A DNA stretch of 64,000 nt from Monarcha castaneiventris obscurior. Taxonomy: Eukaryota; Chordata; Aves; Passeriformes; Monarchidae. How positions within the stretch are numbered: the stretch's first letter is position 1; each line of letters starts with the position of its first letter. A program made the position numbers and the translations under genes. Below the pieces are notes generated by a model, which saw nothing but the letters and a program-made list of their open reading frames with translations, was not told where the DNA came from and did no database searches. The stretch is taken from assembly GCA_026261815.1 (NCBI GenBank), contig JAMPIT010000712.1, positions 1 through 64,000 on the forward strand, in the 5' to 3' direction. Shown one piece after another: positions 1 to 10,500 of this stretch.

Positions 1-390
1 CTGCTGGAAAGGGATCAAGTAGAGTCAGTGGGGCTGCCAAATAGTGATAGGGGGTTGCTGCCAGAAAGGGATGTGTGGTGTCAATGGGGTTGCCAAATGG
101 TCATGGGGTGGTGCTGCGAGAAAGGGAGCTGTGGAGTCCATGGGCTGCCAAATAGTGATGGAAGGGTGCTGCAAGAAAGGGATTAATTGGAGTCAGTGGG
201 GCTGCCAACGAGTGCTGTGGAGGTGCTGCCAAAAAGGGATCTCCGGGATCAATGGGGCTCCAAACTACTGATTGGCATTGCTGCCAGAAAGGGATCTCGG
301 AGTCAATGGGGCTGCCAAACAGTGATTGGGTCGGGGGGTGCTGCTAGAAAGGGCTGTGTGCAGTCCGTGGGGCTGCCCAATAGGTATCTG
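1..390. repeat. G-rich minisatellite, left segment
   Basis: Tandem units of about 50-58 bp. Each contains one half built on GGGGCTGCCAAATAGTGATG and a second built on GTGCTGCCAGAAAGGGATCT followed by GGAGTCAAT. Units differ by point changes and variable G-runs. The block runs off the left edge of the window, so the array is longer than seen here. The same stretch recurs from 25229 with few differences. Short open frames across it are by-products of the repeat and are not called as genes. Confidence 0.93.
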
Positions 391-1230
391 GTGGATTCTG
401 GGCGTGCTGCTGCGGCTCTGATCCCGTAGCTGTGCCGTGCTCCGAGCTTCCCTGTCTCACCTGGGAGCAGGGGGACACCGGGTGCTCAGCCGGTGCCATG
501 GGCACACCCTGCACCGTTCCCAGCCCCTGAAACCCTGCCCTCGTGTGGTCATTCGCGCTTTGTCTGAGGGAAGTGTCAGGCGTAGCCAAGGGCAGGAGTG
601 GAAGTTTGCCCCTCCTCTCTGCCTGTGCTTGGCTGAGGGGCAGCAAAATGCTCCAGTGTAGCTGGAGCTGTGTTTGAGGAAGCAGGAGCAGATGTAAAGT
701 GTCTCCCGGGCCTCTCTCGAGCTCCTGAGCAGGTGTGAAGAGCTGGAGCCGGAGGTGGGAGCCACCCTCCTGCACTTGTCAGGGCCTGCTGTGGACAGGG
801 AGGTGGAGGAAGAGGTGGAAGTGTTGTGAGGAATGGACTCAGCTCAAGAGCTCAGTTCCACCTAGCACAAGGAGCCACCTTTCTGAGCTGGGCCATTTTT
901 TTTCCAATGACTTTGTAAATCATTTATTGCAGGCCCAACCATGCCGTGTGAGGTGTGGCAGCACGAGGTGTGGGGTTGTGGCTCGTGCTTGTCTTGCGAA
1001 GCAGGGAGCGTGCTGAGAGTGAGGATTTGGCGGGCATCCATGGCCACAAGCGTGTGTCCCGTGTGGTGCAGGAGCCCTTGGAGCTGATGTGTGCAGCGCG
1101 GCGCTTCGTGCTGGGAGCCATCGCAGAGCGCCCTGGGCAGAGGTTTGGGAAGACACAGGCGGTAGGTGGAGGCGTTGGGGCTTTTGTGGCAGCGTGCGAG
1201 CTGCAAGGGATCCCTGGGCGTCCAAGGGGC
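391..1230. other. Non-satellite spacer, copy 1
   Basis: An ~840-bp stretch without the satellite unit, flanked by satellite on both sides and present again at 25619-26454. It has ordinary complexity and moderately high GC. A plus-strand frame from about 688 to 830 reads as a Glu/Val/Leu-rich peptide (for example LLSRCEELEPEVG) ending in a stop; I do not recognise it. It could be a captured gene fragment, an older mobile-element remnant, or intron sequence carried along by array duplication. No splice sites or full-length ORF support a functional gene. Confidence 0.7.
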
Positions 1231-1333
1231 TGGGAGAAAGGGCTGAATTGGAGTGAATGGGGCTGGGAAAGAGCGATGCGGGAGGGGTGGGAAAAAGCGA
1301 TGTATGGGAGTGGCTGGGGTGTGCGCAATAGGG

Positions 1334-2095
1334 GTTGGGAGGGGGTGCGAGAAAGTGATCCCTAGGAGGTAACGGGGGCTGCCAAACAGTGACTGCGGGG
1401 GGGTGCGAAATAGTGGTGCATAGGCGGTAATGGGGCTGGGAAATAGTGAGGGTGCTAGAAAGTGATCCATAGGAGTTAATGGGGCTGCCAAATAGTGAGT
1501 ATGGGGGGCTGCCAGAAAGTGATCCATAGGAGTTAATGGGGCTGCCAAATAGTGACTGCGGGGGGGCTGCCAGAAAGTGATCCATTAGAGGTAATGGGGC
1601 TGCCAAATAGTGAGCCTGCCACAAAGTGATCCATTGCCGCCAATGGGGCTGCCAAATAGTGAGCTTGCCACAAAGTGATCCATTGCCGCCAATGGGGCTG
1701 CCAAATAGTGAGCTTGCCACAAAGTGATCCATTGCCGCCAATGGGGCTGCCAAATAGTGAGCCTGCCACAAAGTGAGCTATAGGCGGCAATGGATCACTT
1801 TGTGGCAAGCTCACTATTTGGCAGCCCCATTACCTCCAATGGATCACTTTGTGGCAAGCTCACTATTTGGCAGCCCCATTACCTCCAATGGATCACTTTT
1901 TGGCAGCCCCCAGAGTCACTATTTGGCAGCCCCCATTATCTCCTATGGGTCACTTTTTGGCAGCCCCCCAGAGTCACTATTTCGCAGCCCCATTGACGCC
2001 TATGGACCACTATTTCGCACCCCCTCGTACTCACTGTTTGGCAGCCCCCATTACCTCCTATGGATCACTTTCTCGCACCCCCTCGCAACCACTGG
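1334..2095. repeat. Large imperfect palindrome of satellite units, copy 1
   Basis: Satellite units run forward up to 1776. After an 18-base centre (1777-1794) they continue as the reverse complement from 1795 to about 2095. The left arm is about 443 bp and the right about 300 bp, the difference being extra dimers on the left. Nearest the centre, about 36 bases on each side match almost perfectly. The outer ends also correspond: GGGGGTGCGAGAAAGTGATCC near 1340 is mirrored near 2075-2090. Units here use AGTGATCC where most of the array has AGGGATCT, so they form a subfamily. Forward orientation resumes near 2106. Confidence 0.9.
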
Positions 2096-2105
2096 CTACC
2101 AACCA

Positions 2106-3325
2106 GTGATGGACGGGTGCTGCTGGAAAGGGATCAGTTGGAGTCAGTGTGGCTTCCAAATAGTGGTGGTGGGGTACTGCCAGAAAGGGATCTATGGACT
2201 CAATGCGGCTGCCAAACAGTGATGGGGTAGTGCTGCAAGAAAGGGATTCATTGGAACCAGTGGGTCTGCCAAATAGTGCTGTGGAGGGGCGGGGGGGGTG
2301 CTCCTAAAAAGGGATGTCTGGAGTCAATGGGGCTGCCAAATAATGATGGGAGGGTGCTGCCAGAAAGGGATCAGTCGGGTGCAAAACAGCGATAGCGGGT
2401 TGCTGCCACAACGGGATTTGTGAAGTCAGTGGGGCTGCCAAACGGTGATGGGGGTGGTGCTGCCAGAAAGGGAGCTGTTGAGTCAATGCGGCTGCCTAGT
2501 CATGACTGGGGGGGCTTCTGCTAGAAAGGGATGTCTGGGTTCAATGGGGCTGCCAAATACCGTTTGGGGTTGCTGCCAGAAAAGGATCTATTGGGTCAAT
2601 GGGGCTGCCAAATCTTTATGGGTGGATGCTGCTAGAAAGGGATCTATGGAGTCAATGAGGCTGCCAAATACTTAAGGGGGGGTGCTGTTAGAAAGGGTTC
2701 TTTGGAGTCAGTGGGGCTGCCAAATAATGATGGGGGGGTGCTGCTAGAAAGGGATCTATGCAGTCCATGGGGCTTCCAAATAGTAATTGGAAGGTGCTAA
2801 CAGAAAGGGATCAACTGGTGTCAATGGAGCTGCCAAATAGTGATGGGGAGAGTGTGCTTCCAGAAAGGGATCTAGGGAGTCAATGGGGCTGCCAAATACT
2901 GATTGACATTGCTGCCAGAAAGGGATCTATGCATTCAGCGGGGCTGCCAAATTGTGATTTGGTGGTGCTGCTAGAAGGGGATCAATTAGAGCCAATGGGG
3001 CTGCCAAATAGTGACGGGGGTGTGCTGCCAGAAAGGGATCTAAGGAGTCAATGGGGCTGCGGAATAGTGCTGGGCGGGGTGCTGCCACAAAGGGAGCTGT
3101 GGAGTCTGTGGGACTTCCAAATAGTGGTGCGTGGGTGTTGCTAGAAAGGGATTAATTGGAGTCAGTGGGGCTGCCAAACAGTGATTGAGGTTGCTGCCAG
3201 AAAGGGATCTATGAAGTCAGTGGAGCATCCAAATAGTTATGGGGAGGGAGTGCTTCCCGAAAGGGATCTATGGAGTCAACGGGGCTGCCAAATAGTGGTG
3301 GTGCTGTGCTGCCAGAAAGGGATCA
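2106..3325. repeat. G-rich minisatellite between palindrome and CR1
   Basis: Forward-orientation satellite units of the usual dimer type. The stretch from about 3138 to 3324 is nearly identical to 7668-7850 on the other side of the CR1 element. Parts of 2445-2660 and 3058-3140 closely match 27895-28098 and 27772-27850 at the right end of the array, so this segment shares ancestry with the right edge. Confidence 0.92.
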
Positions 3326-3403
3326 CAGAATCACAGAATCACCAGGTTGGAAGAGACCTTCAAGATCATCAAGTCCAACCTCTGCCCTGGCACCTTAACT
3401 AAA

Positions 3404-6151
3404 CTAAACCATGGCACTGAGTGCCACATCCAATCTCTTTTTAAACACGTCCAGGGACGGTGATTCCACCACCTCCCCAGGTAAACCATTCCAATACTTT
3501 ATCACTCTTTCTGTAAAAAAGTTTCTCCTAATATCCAACCTATATTTCCCTTGGCGCAACTTAAGACTGTGTCCTGTTGTTCTGTCAGTTGTTGCCCGGA
3601 AAAAGAGACCAACCCCCACCTCACTACAACCACCTTTCAAGAAGTTGTAGAGAGTGATAAGGTCACCTCTGAGTCTCCTTTTCTCCAGGCTAAACAACCC
3701 CAGTTCCCTCAGACATTCCTCATAGGGCTTGTGCTCCAAGCCCCTCACCAGCCTTGTCGCCCTCCTCTGGACACGCTCAAGCGTCTCCACGTCCTTCCTG
3801 AACTGAGGGGCCCAGAACTGGACACAGCACTCAAGGTGTGGCCTCACCAGTGCCGAGTACAGGGGAAGGATGACTTCCCTGCTCCTGCTGGCCACACTAT
3901 TCCTGATACAGGCCAGGATACCATTGGCCTTTTTGGCCACCTGGGCACACTGCTGACTCATGTTGAGTCGGCTGTCAACGAGTACTCCCAAGTCTCTTTC
4001 TGCCTGGGCACTCTCCAGCCACTCTGTCCCCAGCCTATAGCGTTGCAGGGGGTTATTGCGGCCAAAATGCAGGACTCTGCACTTGGACTGGTTAAACTTC
4101 ATCCTATTGGACTCAGCCCATCTATCCAACCATTCCAGGTCTCTCTGCAGAGCCCTCCTACCCTCCAACAGATCGACACATGCTCCCAGCTTAGTGTCAT
4201 CTGCAAATTTACTAATGAAAGACTCAATGCCCTCATCCATGTCATCAATAAAAATATTAAACAGAGCTGGTCCCAGCACAGACCCCTGAGGGACACCACT
4301 GGTGACTGGCCGCCAGCTGGATGCAGCACCATTCACCAGCACTCTCTGGGCCCGGCCATCCAGCCAGTTCTTAACCCAGCACAGAGTGCTCCTGTCCAAG
4401 CCGTGGGCTGCCAGCTTTTCCAGGAGGATGCTGTGGGAGACAGTGTCAAAGGCCTTACTGAGGTCTAAATAGACAACATCTACAGCCTTTCCTGCATCTA
4501 CCAGGCGGGTTACCTGGTCATAAAAGGAGACCAGGTTGGTCAAACATGACCTACCCCTTCTAAACCCATGCTGGCTGGGTCTAATCCCCTGTCCATCCTG
4601 TAGGTGCTGTGTAATAGCATTCAATATAAACTGCTCCATGACTTTCCCTGGTACCGAGGTCAGGCTAACCGGCCTGTAGTTACCAGGATCCTCCTTCTTA
4701 CCCTTTTTGTGAATGGGTGTCACATTGGCCAGCTTCCAGTCATCTGGAACCTCGCCAGTGAGCCAGGACTGCTGGTAGATGATGGAGAGTGGCTTTGCAA
4801 GCTCATCTGCCAGCTCCCTCATCACCCTGGGATGGATCCCATCCGGTCCCATAGATTTATGGATATCCAGGCAGCTCAGCAGTTCCCTGACTGCCTCCTC
4901 TTGGATAACAGGGGGACTGTTCTGCTCCCTGATATTACCCACCAACCTAGGAAGACAGTTGTCCTGAGCACCATGTGTCTTTTCAGTAAAGACCGAGGCA
5001 AAGAAGTCATTAAGCACCTCTACTTTCTTCTCATCTGCAGTTACTAAATTCCCTTCCGCATCCAATAGACAACAAAGGTCGGTCCTGCCCTTCCTTTTTT
5101 CATTAATAGATTTGTAAAAGCATTTTTTATTGTCCTTTACAAGGGTTGCCAAATTGAGCTCAAACTGAGCTTTGGCCTCCCTAATTTTTTTCCTACATGC
5201 CCTAGCAGCCTCCTTAAATACTTTCTGAGAGACCTGACCCTCCTTCCAAAGATGATATAGCCTCTTTTTGTTCCTAAGTTCCTTCAAAACCTCGTTGTCC
5301 ACCCAGGATGGACATTTACCTCGCCCCCTCATCTTTCGTCGCACTGGAACAGTCTGTTCCTGTGCCCTCAAGATCTCTCTTTTGAAGTATGCCCATCCTT
5401 CCTGTACTCCTTTGTTTTTAAGGGCTGCTTCCCAAGGAACTCTCTGGATAAGTCTCCTAAATAGGTTAAAGTCTGCCCTCCTGAAGTCCAATGTAAAAGC
5501 CTTATTGATGTTTCCTCTCCTTTCACCAATTATTGAAAACTCAATTATTCCATGGTCACTATGCCCCAGTTGTCCTCCAACCACCACATCTCCCACCAGC
5601 CCATCTCTATTTGTCAACAATAAATCTAGTGTAGCCTCTCCCCTGGTGGGCTCACTCACCAGCTGCAACAGAAAGTTGTCCTCCAGCCACTCCAAGAACT
5701 TCCTGGACTGCTTCTTTTCTGCTGTATTAAGTTCCCAGCAGATGTCTGGCAGGTTAAAGTCACCTACGAGAACAAGGGCTGGTGACCCTGAAACATTCTC
5801 TAGCAGCTTATAGAATAAGTTGTCCACTTCTTCATCCTGGTTGGGCGGTCTGTAACAGACTCCTAGTAGGATATCAGCCTTGTTGGCCTTCCCTTTAATC
5901 TTTACCCATAGGCATTCAACTTCATCATCATTAGTTTCAATGTCCGTAGCATCAAAAACCCCCCTAATGTAAAGGGCCACCCCTCCACCTCTTCTCCTTT
6001 TCCTGTCTCTTCTGAAGAGCTTGTAGCCATCCAGGGCGGTGCTCCAGCTATGTGAGTTGTCCCACCATGTTTCCGTGATGGCAATCACATCATAGCTTTG
6101 CTGTTGTACCATGGCTTCCAGCTCCTCGTTTGTTACCCAGGCTGCGTGCAT
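3404..6151 (-). CDS. CR1 ORF2: endonuclease-reverse transcriptase, N-terminus frameshifted
   Basis: A 915-residue open frame. Residues ~1-230 are an apurinic-type endonuclease: ITETWW near 25-30, YRPPNQ near 100, GDFN at 130-133 and SDH at 198-200. Residues ~430-700 are a reverse transcriptase: YLDLSKAFD at 561-569, [10 protein letters not shown] near 619-628 and the catalytic FADD at 649-652. The C-terminus ends in the family's usual [10 protein letters not shown] region. Just upstream the conserved CMYTNARS start of the endonuclease lies in another frame, because about two bases are missing near 6120-6135. The called start (MHAAW) is therefore a by-product, and the copy lacks the conserved Asn strand in frame. 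The rest is open, but autonomous activity is doubtful. Confidence 0.9.
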   Translation of the reverse strand: MHAAWVTNEELEAMVQQQSYDVIAITETWWDNSHSWSTALDGYKLFRRDRKRRRGGGVALYIRGVFDATDIETNDDEVECLWVKIKGKANKADILLGVCYRPPNQDEEVDNLFYKLLENVSGSPALVLVGDFNLPDICWELNTAEKKQSRKFLEWLEDNFLLQLVSEPTRGEATLDLLLTNRDGLVGDVVVGGQLGHSDHGIIEFSIIGERRGNINKAFTLDFRRADFNLFRRLIQRVPWEAALKNKGVQEGWAYFKREILRAQEQTVPVRRKMRGRGKCPSWVDNEVLKELRNKKRLYHLWKEGQVSQKVFKEAARACRKKIREAKAQFELNLATLVKDNKKCFYKSINEKRKGRTDLCCLLDAEGNLVTADEKKVEVLNDFFASVFTEKTHGAQDNCLPRLVGNIREQNSPPVIQEEAVRELLSCLDIHKSMGPDGIHPRVMRELADELAKPLSIIYQQSWLTGEVPDDWKLANVTPIHKKGKKEDPGNYRPVSLTSVPGKVMEQFILNAITQHLQDGQGIRPSQHGFRRGRSCLTNLVSFYDQVTRLVDAGKAVDVVYLDLSKAFDTVSHSILLEKLAAHGLDRSTLCWVKNWLDGRAQRVLVNGAASSWRPVTSGVPQGSVLGPALFNIFIDDMDEGIESFISKFADDTKLGACVDLLEGRRALQRDLEWLDRWAESNRMKFNQSKCRVLHFGRNNPLQRYRLGTEWLESAQAERDLGVLVDSRLNMSQQCAQVAKKANGILACIRNSVASRSREVILPLYSALVRPHLECCVQFWAPQFRKDVETLERVQRRATRLVRGLEHKPYEECLRELGLFSLEKRRLRGDLITLYNFLKGGCSEVGVGLFFRATTDRTTGHSLKLRQGKYRLDIRRNFFTERVIKYWNGLPGEVVESPSLDVFKKRLDVALSAMV

Positions 6152-6259
6152 TAGTGTACATGCACTTCAGCTGGGCTACTCATTTCACCCCTAACTCAGG
6201 CTTACCATCCTTGGGACTGTTTCCAGAGAGCCCAGCTGTATCCCCTTCCCCCTTCGAAC

Positions 6260-7369
6260 CTAGTTTAAAGCCCTTTCAATGAGTTCAGCCAGTTCATGAG
6301 CTAAAAACCTTCTGCCCTTAACAGAGAGATGGAGCCCATCTGGTTCTAGCAGACCAGGTGCTGTAAAAGTTTCCCCATGATCAAAAAACCCAAAATTCTG
6401 CTGATGGCACCAACCCTTGAGCCACCTATTGATAATGTGGGCTCTCCTATTTCTTTTGTCATTTTTCTCTGCCACCAAGAGGACCGAGCAGAACACTACC
6501 TGAGCTCCTGCCCTATTCATCACTTGACCCAGTACCCTAAAGTCCCTTTTAACTGCCTTGATGCTCCTCCTCTCAATCTCTTCACTGCCAGCCTGGAGTA
6601 TCAGCAGTGGGTAGTAATCAGAGGGCCGAATCAGGCCAGGTAGTCTCTCGGCCATATCCCGTACCCGAGCCCCAGGGAGGCAGCAGATCTCCCTGTGGGA
6701 TGGGTCCGGTCGACGTATGGGGCCCTCTGTTCCCCTAAGAAGGGAGTCACCCACTACCACTACCCTTCTTTTCTTTTTAAAGTTAGAGGCGGTGATCCGC
6801 CTGACAGGTGACTCACAACTGGGAGGATCACTGAACAGATCATTCTCCTCTGTGTTCTCTAGCTGATCTTCGAGATCCAGGGCCTCATACCTATTCTGAA
6901 GTGGCACCTGGGTAGGTGAGGGGGGTAGGGAGGAATTTCTGCCACCTCCTCGAGTGGGGACCCATTTCCACTCCCCTTCATCTGCCAGGTGTCCTCCTAT
7001 TGCCTGACAGGGAGAGGCATAGGAGTCCTCTGACTCCTGGTGAGCCTCCCTCAAGGATGGAAGGGTAGAGCTCCACCAGTCTATTTCCCTTTCACTTTCC
7101 CTAATACTCCTTAGTCTTTCTACCTCCTCCCTGAGCTCAGCCACCAGTGAAAGCAAGTCGTTCACCTGTTCACACCGCAAGCATCCTCCTTCTGCAACGC
7201 CCCCTGGTACCGCCGATAGGCTCAAACACTCCGCACAGGAATGGGTCTGGACAGACACATCCTTTTTGGAGGGCTCTATTTGGCTACATACACTTGTAGC
7301 ATTCCCAGGTTTTGATCGTGTAAAGACCATTACTTCCAAAGCACAACAACTAACAACTGAAAGCCCCAC
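6260..7369 (-). CDS. CR1 ORF1: zinc-knuckle/coiled-coil and SGNH esterase-like protein
   Basis: A 369-residue open frame; the likely start is the internal Met in MVFTRSKPG (residue 14). Residues ~45-67 carry paired cysteines (CAEC, CLRC), followed by a Leu/Glu-rich coiled-coil-like stretch at ~70-92. From ~201 there is an SGNH/GDSL-type domain: GDS at 207-209 supplies the candidate nucleophile Ser209, and DGLH at 344-347 supplies Asp and His. Block III, usually Gly-x-Asn, reads GSEE at 261-264, so the oxyanion Asn seems to be replaced. CR1 ORF1 proteins are known to carry an esterase domain. The frame has no stops, so the copy is well preserved. Confidence 0.85.
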   Translation of the reverse strand: MGLSVVSCCALEVMVFTRSKPGNATSVCSQIEPSKKDVSVQTHSCAECLSLSAVPGGVAEGGCLRCEQVNDLLSLVAELREEVERLRSIRESEREIDWWSSTLPSLREAHQESEDSYASPCQAIGGHLADEGEWKWVPTRGGGRNSSLPPSPTQVPLQNRYEALDLEDQLENTEENDLFSDPPSCESPVRRITASNFKKKRRVVVVGDSLLRGTEGPIRRPDPSHREICCLPGARVRDMAERLPGLIRPSDYYPLLILQAGSEEIERRSIKAVKRDFRVLGQVMNRAGAQVVFCSVLLVAEKNDKRNRRAHIINRWLKGWCHQQNFGFFDHGETFTAPGLLEPDGLHLSVKGRRFLAHELAELIERALN

Positions 7370-7545
7370 CAGCAGTAACCTGCAGCCCTGCCTGCTTGTC
7401 CTGCCTGCGCGAACTGCCGCGCAAACTGCCCTGCCGCGCCCCTAGAGACGTGCCCCGCTCCTGTTTGCCCGCTCCGGGTCGCCGCGCTCCCTAGGGACGC
7501 TTTAAATCGCCCCGCTGCTCTCCCGCGCAAGCCCCGCCCGGGTGA

Positions 7546-10500
7546 CTCAGCAATGGGGGTGGTGCTGCAAGAAAGGGAGCTGTTGAGTCAATGCAGCTGC
7601 CAAATCTTGATGGGAGGGCTGTTGCTAGAAAGGGATCTGTTGGAATCAAATAATGTTGGGAGGTGCTGCCAGAAAGGGATTAATTGGAGTCAGTGGGGCT
7701 GCCAAACAGTGATTGAGGTTGCTGCCAGAAAGGGATCTGTGAAGTCAGTGGAGCATCCAAATAGTTATGGGGAGGGAGTGCTTCCTGAAAGGGATCTATG
7801 GAGTCAACGGGGCTGCCAAATAGTGGTGGTGCTGTGCTGCCAGAAAGGGATCTATGGAGTCAATCATGCTGCCAAACATTGATGGGGTGGTGCTGCTAGA
7901 AAGTGATTAACTGGAGTCAGTGGGGCTGCCAAAAAATGATGGGTGGGGTGCTGCCAGAAACGGGTCTATGGGGTCAGTGGGGCTGCCAAATAGTCATGGG
8001 TGGTGCTACCAGAAAGGGATCTATGTAGTCAGTGGGGCTGCCAAATAGTCATGGGTGGGGTGCTGCCAGAAAGGGGTCTGTGGAGTTAATGGGGCTGCGA
8101 AATAGTGATGGGTGGTGCTGGTAGAAGGGGATCAGTTAGAGTCAATGGGGCTGCCATATAGTGAAGGGTGGTACTGATAGGAAGGGGTCTGTGGAGTCAA
8201 TGGGGTTGCCAAATACTTATGGGGGGGTGCTGCCAGAAAGGGATCTTGGGAGTCAAGGGAGCTGCCAAATAGTGATGTGGGGGGACGGGGGGGGGTGCTG
8301 CCAGAAAGGTATCTGTGAAGTAATTGGGGCTGTGAAGTAGTTATTTGTTAGGGGGTGCTGCTAGAAAGGGATGTCTGGAGTCAGTGAGGCTGCCAAATAG
8401 TGATTGGAGTTGCTGCCAGAAAGGGATCTATGACCTCAGTGGGGCATCCAAATAGTGATAAGGGGGTGCTGCTAGAAAGGGATCCCTTGAGTCATTGGGG
8501 CTGCTAAATTGAGAGTGGGGGTGGTGCCAGAAAGGGATCCATCCAGTCAGTGGGGCTGCCAAAGCATGATGGCGGGGTGCTGCTAGAAAGGGATCTCTGG
8601 CCTCAGTGGGGCTGCCAAATAATGATGGGGGGTTGTTGCCAGAAAGGGATCTATGACGTCAGTAGGGCTTCCAAATTGTGACGCAAGGGTGCTGCTAAAA
8701 GGGGATTAATTAGAGGCAACGAGGCTGCCAAATAGTGATGGCAGGGTGCTGTCAGAAAGGGAGAAGTTAAACTCCATGGGATTGCCAAATAGTCATGTCT
8801 GGTGCTGCTAGCAAGGGATCTATGGAGTCAATGAGGCTTCCAAATCGTGATGGGGGGGCTGCTCCTAAAAAGGGATCTATAGAGTCAATGGGGCTGCCAA
8901 ATAGTGATGGGGCGGTGCTGCCAGAAAGGGATCTCCTGAGTCAACGGGGCTGCCAAATTGTGACGTCGGGGTGCCGCTAGAAAGTGTTCTATGGAGTCAA
9001 TAGGGCTGCCAAAATGTCATGGTCTAGTGCTGCCAGAAAGGGACCTAGGGACTCAATAGGGGCTGCTGCTAGAGTGGGATGACTGGAGGGAATGGGGCTG
9101 CAAAATAATGATGGGCGTTGCTGCCAGAAGGGGATCTCTGGAGTCATTGGTGCTGCCAGAAAGGGATCAGTTGGAAATAATGGGGCTGCCAACTAGTAAT
9201 GGGAGAGTGCTTCCATAATGGGATCTAGGGAGTCAATGGGGCTACCAAATACTGATTGGCATTGCTGTGAGAAAGGGATCTATAGAGTCAACGGGGCTGC
9301 CAAATTGTGACGTCGGGATGCTGCTAGAAAGTGTTGTGTGGAGTCAATAGGGCTGCCAAATAGTCATGGGGTAGTGCTGCCAGAAAGGGATCAGTTTGAG
9401 TCAATGGGGCTGCCAAATACTGATTTGCCTTTCTGCCAGAAAGGGATCTATACTGTCAACGGGGGTGCCAAATAATGTTGGGGAGTTGCTGCTGGAAAGG
9501 GATCAATTGGAGTCAGTGTGGCTGCCAAATAGTCATGTGGGGGGGCGGGGGGATGCTGCCAGAAAGGGATCTCTGGAGTCAGTGGGGCTGAGAAATAATG
9601 ATGGGGTCAGGGGGTGATGCCAGAAAGGGATGTCTGGAGTCAATGGGGCTGCCAAATAGTTACGGAGGGGTGCTGCTAGAAAGTGTTCTATGGAGTCAGG
9701 AGGGCTGCCAAATAATCATGGGGTGGTGCTGCCAGAAAGGGATCTCTGTAGTCATTGGTGCTGCCAGAAAGGGATCAGATGGAAATAATGGAGCTGCCAA
9801 ATAGTAATGCGGGGGTACTTCCAGCAAGGGATCAGTTAGAGTCTATTGGGCTGCCAAATAGTGATGGGGAGAGTGCTTCCAGAAAGGGATCTAAGGAGTC
9901 AATGGGGCTGCCAAATGTTGATTGGGGTTGTTGCTAGAAAGGGGGCAATTAGAGTCAATGGGGCTGTCAAACAGTGGTGGGTTGCTGCTGCTAGAAAGGA
10001 ATCTATGGAATCAGTGGGGCCTCCAAATAGTGATGGGGTCGGGGGGTGCTGCCAGAAAGGGATCTCTGTAGTCAGTGGGGCTGCCAAATAGTGATTACCA
10101 TCGCTGCCAGAAAGGGAGCTATGTAGTAAATGGGGCTGCCAAATAGTGACTCAGTGGTGCTGCTAGAAAGGGATAAAGTAGAGTCAATAGGGCTGCCAAA
10201 TACCCATGGGGTGGTGCTGCCAGAAGGGGATCTATAGAATCAATGGGGCATCCAACTAGTGATGGAGGGAGTGCTGCCAGAAAGGGATGACGTAGTGTCA
10301 ATGGGGTTGACAAATAGTTATGGGTGGGGTGCTGCCTAAAAGGGATCTCTGGAGTCAGTGGGGCTCCCAAATAGTGAGTGGGGTTACTGCCCCTCCTTAT
10401 GAAGTCAGTGGGGCTGCCAAATAGTGATGGGGGTGTGCTGCTAGAAAGGGATCAGTTGGAGTCAATGGGGCTGCCAAATAGTGATGGGGTGGTATTGCCA

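Larger units (their letters stand above)
3326..7545 (-). mobile_element. Near-full-length CR1 LINE retrotransposon, inserted in the minisatellite
   Basis: A non-LTR retrotransposon of the chicken-repeat-1 family on the minus strand, about 4.2 kb. Its 3' end lies on the left, where short CACAGAAT-type repeats (about 3327-3345) and a typical CR1 tail abut a satellite unit. Reading leftward there is a GC-rich 5' leader (about 7370-7545), ORF1 (6260-7369), a short gap, ORF2 (3404-6151) and the tail. Most avian CR1 copies are severely 5'-truncated, so a copy with a 5' leader and two long open frames is unusual and suggests a fairly young insertion. No target-site duplication is evident, as is normal for CR1. 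Confidence 0.93.

Noticed and set aside
3551..4468. 305-codon plus-strand open frame
   Set aside because: It is the antisense shadow of CR1 ORF2 and has no independent features.
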